This document shows positions 60,206 to 64,000 of a stretch of 64,000 bases of DNA, one piece after another. Below the pieces are notes generated by a model that was not told the DNA's origin, searched no databases, and saw only the letters and a list, made by a program, of their open reading frames with translations. This DNA is from Mesorhizobium sp. AR07 (GTDB lineage: Bacteria; Pseudomonadota; Alphaproteobacteria; Rhizobiales; Rhizobiaceae), in contig NZ_CP080525.1 in assembly GCF_024746815.1 (NCBI RefSeq), forward strand, positions 3,466,501 to 3,530,500, given 5' to 3'. The translations under genes and the position numbers were made by a program. Within the stretch, counting starts at the first letter, position 1, and the number at the start of each line of letters is the position of its first letter.

Positions 60206-60876
60206 CGCAGCAGGAACCCCAGGGTGATCGCCAGTTGGGCGGCGTAGTAGAGTACCCAGACGGCGAAGCGCATCCAGACGCGATGCGGCGAGATGGCGGC
60301 CACCAGGAATTTTTCCGCGGCGAGCAACCCGTCCGATGCCATGAACGACACGGCACCACTGATCACCCAAGCGTTGCTGGTGGTGAGCGCCGAGATTCCC
60401 ATCGCCAGGATGGCCGCGACATAGACAACGATCGGAACACGCAAACCGGGACCGACGCGCCGCCTCAGCGCCGCCAGCATGACGATCGCGAACACGACCA
60501 TGGCCAGGACGATCGCCCCGCGCCACGGTTCGGCGCCAAGCAGTGTCAACCCGCCACCGTTGCGCAGGAACAGCGCGACATAGACGATGTGGGCGACGAG
60601 AAAACTGGCCAGCCCGCCGAGAAACGCCTTTTCGCCATCGCGCGACAGGAAGGCGTCGCCGACGGCGCTGAGCGCGAGCGCAATGACCAGCAGCAGCGGG
60701 CCGCCCTGCAGCGCCGCCAGCACGGCAAGCATCGCCACGGCGAGCGTCTTTGCAGCCGAGCGGGCAAGCCTCGGCGGCATGCCTAGCGTGAAAGCATAGA
60801 TCACCGCCGCCGCCAGCGAAAAGATCAGCGTCGCATTGGCGTTGGCGTCGATGCCGCCTGGGAACGGCATCGTCAT
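60202..60876 (-). CDS. YhhN-family lysoplasmalogenase-like membrane protein
   Basis: The 224-residue protein has about eight hydrophobic helices: LIFSLAAAVIYAFTLGM, LAVAMLAVLAALQGGPLLLV, the family block LALSAVGDAFLSRDGEKAFL, GLASFLVAHIVYVALFL and a C-terminal SDGLLAAEKFLVAAISPHRV, WVLYYAAQLAITLGFLLR. This is the YhhN/TMEM86 family, whose animal members are lysoplasmalogenases. The start overlaps the upstream exporter stop by four bases (ATGA), so they are translated together. Confidence 0.87.
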   Translation of the reverse strand: MTMPFPGGIDANANATLIFSLAAAVIYAFTLGMPPRLARSAAKTLAVAMLAVLAALQGGPLLLVIALALSAVGDAFLSRDGEKAFLGGLASFLVAHIVYVALFLRNGGGLTLLGAEPWRGAIVLAMVVFAIVMLAALRRRVGPGLRVPIVVYVAAILAMGISALTTSNAWVISGAVSFMASDGLLAAEKFLVAAISPHRVWMRFAVWVLYYAAQLAITLGFLLR

Positions 60877-61787
60877 GCCCCGGCTCCGTTTTCGGATGCC
60901 TTGGCTCCGCTCTCAGTCTCGGCCGGCTTGCGCTGGAACAGGGACTTTGCCGCAAGTGCCGCCCCGCCGGTGATCAGCACGCAGGCGGCGAGGATGCGCA
61001 GCGACGGCTCGGCGACACCGGCGGCGATCAGCACCAGCGTCGACAACAGCGGCGCCGCGTAGCTTGCAGCACCCAGCACCTGGATGTTGCCGCGCTTGAC
61101 GCCGATGTCCCAGGCATAGAAGGCAGCACCGACCGGCATCAGGCCAAGGCCGAGCACGGCAAGCCACTGGCCGGCGCCGTCCGGCAGCACGGTCTGTTCC
61201 AGCGCCAGATGGCAGGCGAGCGACAGCACCGCTGTCGCGGCGCAGAACCAGGTGACGATGCTGGTCGGCACCGACGGGAAGCGTCGCGACAAAAGCGAAT
61301 AGGACGACCACAGCACGGCGCAGACGGCGGCCATGGCATAGCCGAAGGCATACTGGGCGTCGAACGCCAGCCCGCCGCCCTTGGTGACGATCAGCACGGT
61401 ACCGGCAAGGCCGAGCAGCGCGCCGACGACATGGTTCCAGGCCAGGCGCTCGCCCGGCATCAGCGCCCACCCCAGCACGATCAGCAGAGGCCACAGATAG
61501 GCGATCAGGCTCGCCTCCACCGCCGGCGCATTGCGCAGCGCGGTGAAGTAGAAGAAGTGGTAGCCGAACAGGCCGGCAATGCCGATCAGCCACACTTGCG
61601 GCGGTATCTTCTGGTTCTTGTCGGCGGCGGGCATGAACAGCCGTGCGACAAGCCCGACGCCGGTGCCGATCGAGAAGGTGATTGCCGACAACAGGAACGG
61701 CGGCACCTTGCCGGATGCATCCGTGAGCAACGCCAGCAGCGCCCACATGGCGACCGCCGAAAAGCCGATCAGTGTTGCGCGCCCCAT
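60873..61787 (-). CDS. YddG-like DMT (EamA) exporter
   Basis: The 304-residue membrane protein has ten predicted helices: GRATLIGFSAVAMWALLALL at the N-terminus, GYHFFYFTALRNAPAVEASL (YddG-like) and the second EamA half from about 150 (YAFGYAMAAVCAVLWSSYSL), ending in a basic/Glu-rich tail (QRKPAETESGAKASENG). YddG exports aromatic amino acids in E. coli; substrate here is inferred only from resemblance. A tandem repeat covers the ribosome-binding site and start codon. Confidence 0.88.
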   Translation of the reverse strand: MGRATLIGFSAVAMWALLALLTDASGKVPPFLLSAITFSIGTGVGLVARLFMPAADKNQKIPPQVWLIGIAGLFGYHFFYFTALRNAPAVEASLIAYLWPLLIVLGWALMPGERLAWNHVVGALLGLAGTVLIVTKGGGLAFDAQYAFGYAMAAVCAVLWSSYSLLSRRFPSVPTSIVTWFCAATAVLSLACHLALEQTVLPDGAGQWLAVLGLGLMPVGAAFYAWDIGVKRGNIQVLGAASYAAPLLSTLVLIAAGVAEPSLRILAACVLITGGAALAAKSLFQRKPAETESGAKASENGAGA

Positions 61788-61832
61788 TCTGTCTCCAGTG
61801 GCGCGCCCATTCTGTCTCCAGTAGCGCGCCTA
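61777..61832. repeat. 23-24 base tandem repeat over the YddG-like start region
   Basis: There are three copies: 61777-61800 (GCGCGCCCCATTCTGTCTCC plus AGTG), 61801-61823 (same, one base shorter) and a partial copy, 61824-61832 (GCGCGCCTA). The repeat contains the ribosome-binding site (GGAGACAGA) and the start codon of the minus-strand exporter. The second copy therefore provides a second start codon 23 bases upstream, out of frame. The last copy ends at the DUF3108 stop. Confidence 0.85.
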
Positions 61833-62618
61833 TTGTACCGCTTCGAAACGTCCGGCGCTGATGGTCAAGGTACCGATCTGCGTCTCGACCGTGGCGTGGA
61901 TCGGCGCATATACGCCGGTTTGGCCGAGCGGCGCAAACGTCACCATCATGCGGCTGCGGTCCTTCAGATAATTGAGCGCCTTGCGACCTTTGCGGTAGCC
62001 CGACACCGGCTCGAAACCCATCCGGCAGGTGACGGTGTCGCCCTTGTAGCCCGGCACCGAGATCGTGCCTTTCGAGGCATAGGTCAGCGTCAGGTCGGCA
62101 CGCATCTCGCCATCATAGAACTTCACCGTGCGGCCGCAGACCTGGTCGAGGCTGTCGGCATGGATGACGGTGGCGGCCATCGGGTCGAGCACCGACGACA
62201 GGTCGCTGGCGCCAAGCGGCACCCAGTCCTTGGGGTCGCGCTTGCCCGGCGCCGGGATGACCTGCGTCGAGGTGACCGTGCCATTGGTGAAGCGGATGTC
62301 GACCACCGAGGCCTTCTTGCCGGAGGTGTAATCGGCACGGAACGCCTGCGGCACCATTTTCTTGTCCGCAATCGTGCCTTTGGATGAGATCGTGCCGCGC
62401 GTATCGTCGAACAGCTTGGCAAGGCCCGCGGCCTTGACGCTGCCTTCGATCGCGTAGGCTCCGTTCTCATAGTGGCTGGAAAACGTTGATTTCGCTATTG
62501 AAAGACCGAAGAACGACACCGTGTACTCGCCCTTGAACGATTGCGGCGAGGCAGCTGTGGCGGCGGACGGCAAGGCAATGGCAAGCACGGCAACAAGGGC
62601 ATGAGACGAACGAGGCAT
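61830..62618 (-). CDS. DUF3108 periplasmic protein
   Basis: The 262-residue precursor has a signal peptide (about residues 1-22, MPRSSHALVAVLAIALPSAA). The mature part is beta-rich: FKGEYTVSFFGLSIAKSTFS, the DUF3108 N-terminal block, YEGEM-like FYDGEMRADLTLTY, and GDTVTCRMGFEPVSGYRKGR. No enzyme motif is present. Commonly found beside rpmB in rhizobia. Start ATG 62618 gives a proper signal peptide. Possibly an outer-membrane or lipid-binding factor; unproven. Confidence 0.87.
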   Translation of the reverse strand: MPRSSHALVAVLAIALPSAATAASPQSFKGEYTVSFFGLSIAKSTFSSHYENGAYAIEGSVKAAGLAKLFDDTRGTISSKGTIADKKMVPQAFRADYTSGKKASVVDIRFTNGTVTSTQVIPAPGKRDPKDWVPLGASDLSSVLDPMAATVIHADSLDQVCGRTVKFYDGEMRADLTLTYASKGTISVPGYKGDTVTCRMGFEPVSGYRKGRKALNYLKDRSRMMVTFAPLGQTGVYAPIHATVETQIGTLTISAGRFEAVQ

Positions 62619-62874
62619 GGCGGGATCGGGTCCTTGTTTTTGGCCGGAGGCGGGCAACTCCGGGCTGGCATGTCCCTATCAGACCGCTTATAGGATGAAA
62701 TCCGGCCTTAATATGAAATGCCGGGCGCGTCCGTGGGGAAGCCGGAGCTTGACGCCTCGGCGAAATGCAACTATGGAACGCCAACTTTTTCCATAAGGCC
62801 GCCTGACCAGAACCGCGCGCCACCCGGCGTGGGCTTGAATGTTTGGCAGACCCCGAGAACTGAAGGTTAGAACA

Positions 62875-63171
62875 ATGTCCCGCACCTGCGAACTCACTGC
62901 CAAGGCAGTCATGTCCGGCAACAATGTGAGCCACGCCAACAACAAGACCAGGCGTCGCTTCCTGCCGAACCTCGTCAATGTGACGCTGATTTCGGAAGCG
63001 CTGAACCAGAATGTGCGCCTGCGCATTTCCGCCAACGCGCTGCGTTCGGTCGAACATCGCGGCGGTCTGGACGCTTTCCTGGCCAAGGCCGACGTCAAGG
63101 AATTGTCGCAGCGCGCGCGTCTCTTGAAGAAGCAGATTGCCAAGAAGCTCGCCGAACAGGTTGCAGCTTAA
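62875..63171 (+). CDS. rpmB: 50S ribosomal protein L28
   Basis: The 98-residue ribosomal protein reads MSRTCELTAKAVMSGNNVSH, ANNKTRRRFLPNLVNVTLIS and VRLRISANALRSVEHRGGLD, then LSQRARLLKKQIAKKLAEQ. This is the alphaproteobacterial long form of bL28 (about 97). The start ATG 62875 follows GAAGG. It diverges from the DUF3108 gene. A 9-base stem (63203-63239) follows it. Confidence 0.97.
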   Translation: MSRTCELTAKAVMSGNNVSHANNKTRRRFLPNLVNVTLISEALNQNVRLRISANALRSVEHRGGLDAFLAKADVKELSQRARLLKKQIAKKLAEQVAA

Positions 63172-63202
63172 CATCGTTTAAGGCGGGGGACGACCGCCCT
63201 GG

Positions 63203-63239
63203 GCATCGGATCGATCCGCAAGGTTCGGCAATCCGATGC
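63203..63239 (+). terminator. Stem-loop after rpmB
   Basis: GCATCGGAT (63203-63211) pairs perfectly with ATCCGATGC (63231-63239) around a 19-base loop. No U-run follows, so it may be a processing or rho-related signal, or part of the leader of the next gene. Confidence 0.45.
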
Positions 63240-63283
63240 TCAAAATACGAAGCGAGCACCGCCCGAAGGGGTGTGATGCTCCG

Positions 63284-63313
63284 CTGGTTCCATTACCCAG
63301 GATAAAAAAATGA
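63284..63313 (+). promoter_or_regulatory. Possible preQ1-I riboswitch before the YhhQ gene
   Basis: CTGG (63284-63287) pairs with CCAG (63297-63300) to make the short P1 stem. The nine-base loop TTCCATTAC ends with the unpaired C that recognises preQ1 in this class. An A-rich tail, GATAAAAAAATGAA, follows. Loop CATT can pair with AATG in the tail, which contains the start codon (63310). The arrangement mirrors small type-I preQ1 aptamers and would hide the AGGA ribosome site and start codon. The neighbouring queuosine-precursor transporter makes this plausible. Not confirmed. Confidence 0.5.
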
Positions 63314-63990
63314 ATTCCTTCTCGCGATATCTGCCCTTCGTGGCCGCCATGGCGCTTGTCGTCGTGGCGTCGAACATTCTCGTGCAGTTCCCGATGCAAG
63401 GGCAGATCGGCGGCCTGTCGCTGGCCGACCTGCTGACCTGGGGCGCCTTCACCTATCCCTTCTCGTTCCTGGTCACCGATCTCGCCAACCGCCGCTACGG
63501 GCCTGCCGTGGCACGCAGGATCGTCTTTGTCGGCTTCATGACCGCGGTGGTCTGCTCGATCCTTGTCCCGCCCTTCCTGTTTCGTCACGGCCTGATCGAA
63601 TTCGAGACCGCGGCCGACCGGCTGGTGCGCATCGCGGCGGCGTCCGGCGCGGCGTTCCTCTGCGCGCAGCTGCTTGACGTGACCGTGTTCAACCGGCTGC
63701 GCCGGCAAAGCTGGTGGCGGGCGCCGATCGTCGGCACGCTGGTCGGCTCGGTGTTCGACACCGCTGTGTTCTTTACCGTCGCCTTCTCTGCCGCCTTCGC
63801 CTTCGCTGGTCCCAACGACAGCTTTGCGCTCGAAACCGCGCCGCTGATGGGTGTGCTCCATGTCGACGCCATGCGCTGGGTTTCCTGGGCACTTGGCGAC
63901 CTCAGCGTGAAGCTGATCATCGCAATTGTCGCGCTGATCCCCTACCGGTTGCTCGCCGCCCGCTGGAGCCAGCCGGCTATCGCGGCCTAG
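63310..63990 (+). CDS. yhhQ: Queuosine precursor transporter (YhhQ/VUT family)
   Basis: The 226-residue inner-membrane protein has about six helices: LPFVAAMALVVVASNILVQF, LADLLTWGAFTYPFSFLVTD, LANRRYGPAVARRIVFVGFM and LLDVTVFNRLRRQSWWRAPI, then GTLVGSVFDTAVFFTVAFSA. The TYPFSFLVTDLANRRYG block is the family hallmark. YhhQ takes up queuine precursors (preQ0/preQ1) in E. coli. The ATG at 63310 lies inside the proposed riboswitch tail. Confidence 0.9.
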   Translation: MNSFSRYLPFVAAMALVVVASNILVQFPMQGQIGGLSLADLLTWGAFTYPFSFLVTDLANRRYGPAVARRIVFVGFMTAVVCSILVPPFLFRHGLIEFETAADRLVRIAAASGAAFLCAQLLDVTVFNRLRRQSWWRAPIVGTLVGSVFDTAVFFTVAFSAAFAFAGPNDSFALETAPLMGVLHVDAMRWVSWALGDLSVKLIIAIVALIPYRLLAARWSQPAIAA

Positions 63991-64000
63991 ACCATGATCC

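Overview
The window is a high-GC alphaproteobacterial chromosome segment. Gene content, gene order and repeat families point to a Mesorhizobium-like member of the Rhizobiales. I base this on remembered family and synteny knowledge, not on a search. No tRNA, rRNA or CRISPR array was seen. The only complete insertion sequence is one IS630-type element.

Layout. 1-1323: end of etfA and hbdA (electron-transfer flavoprotein, 3-hydroxyacyl-CoA metabolism). 1324-22420: about 21 kb of accessory genes. These are a PAS-GGDEF enzyme, an ECF sigma/NrsF-type anti-sigma pair, three genes of unknown function including a 45-residue membrane protein, a ferric-iron ABC transporter behind a RirA-type box, a ugp-type glycerol-3-phosphate transporter with a phosphodiesterase in its operon and a phosphatase-fold gene diverging from it, two small unknown envelope genes and a MHYT-GGDEF-EAL protein. 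22423-31198: conserved block tlpA, argH, lptM, lysA, then a BrnT/BrnA toxin-antitoxin pair, an ArsR regulator divergent from a dehydratase, and a TIGR02302 membrane protein. 31255-36459: a VOC protein, the IS630 element touching a MITE-like repeat, a LysR gene, an EamA transporter with a terminator-bearing leader, and a TPR protein. 36599-44031: cell-cycle and envelope genes (CpdR-like receiver, hpt, ftsE, ftsX, ydcF, plsC) with a CtrA-type box before ftsE and a three-gene insert before plsC. 44050-53545: LysE exporter, aldo/keto reductase, ChaC, DUF2125, PfkB kinase, tyrC-hisC, a broken toxin-antitoxin locus, and metX-metW behind a SAM-II riboswitch. 53562-63990: DUF1330, a glycosyltransferase, a vWA protein, a BclA-like ABC protein, a methyltransferase diverging from gloB, DUF985, YhhN, a YddG-like exporter, DUF3108, rpmB and a YhhQ queuosine-precursor transporter.

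The most informative signals are regulatory. They are a SAM-II aptamer followed by an intrinsic terminator before metX, a structured leader with an attenuator before a DMT transporter, a possible preQ1-I aptamer covering the ribosome-binding region of yhhQ, a RirA-type box before the iron transporter, a CtrA-type box before ftsE, and paired operators before brnT. Three families of short palindromic repeats are scattered between genes. One (family A) has TA-flanked inverted ends like a mariner/IS630-type MITE.

The best candidates for undescribed biology are the 5168-7783 cluster of unknown genes beside the ECF/anti-sigma pair, and the structured leader at 33752-33873.
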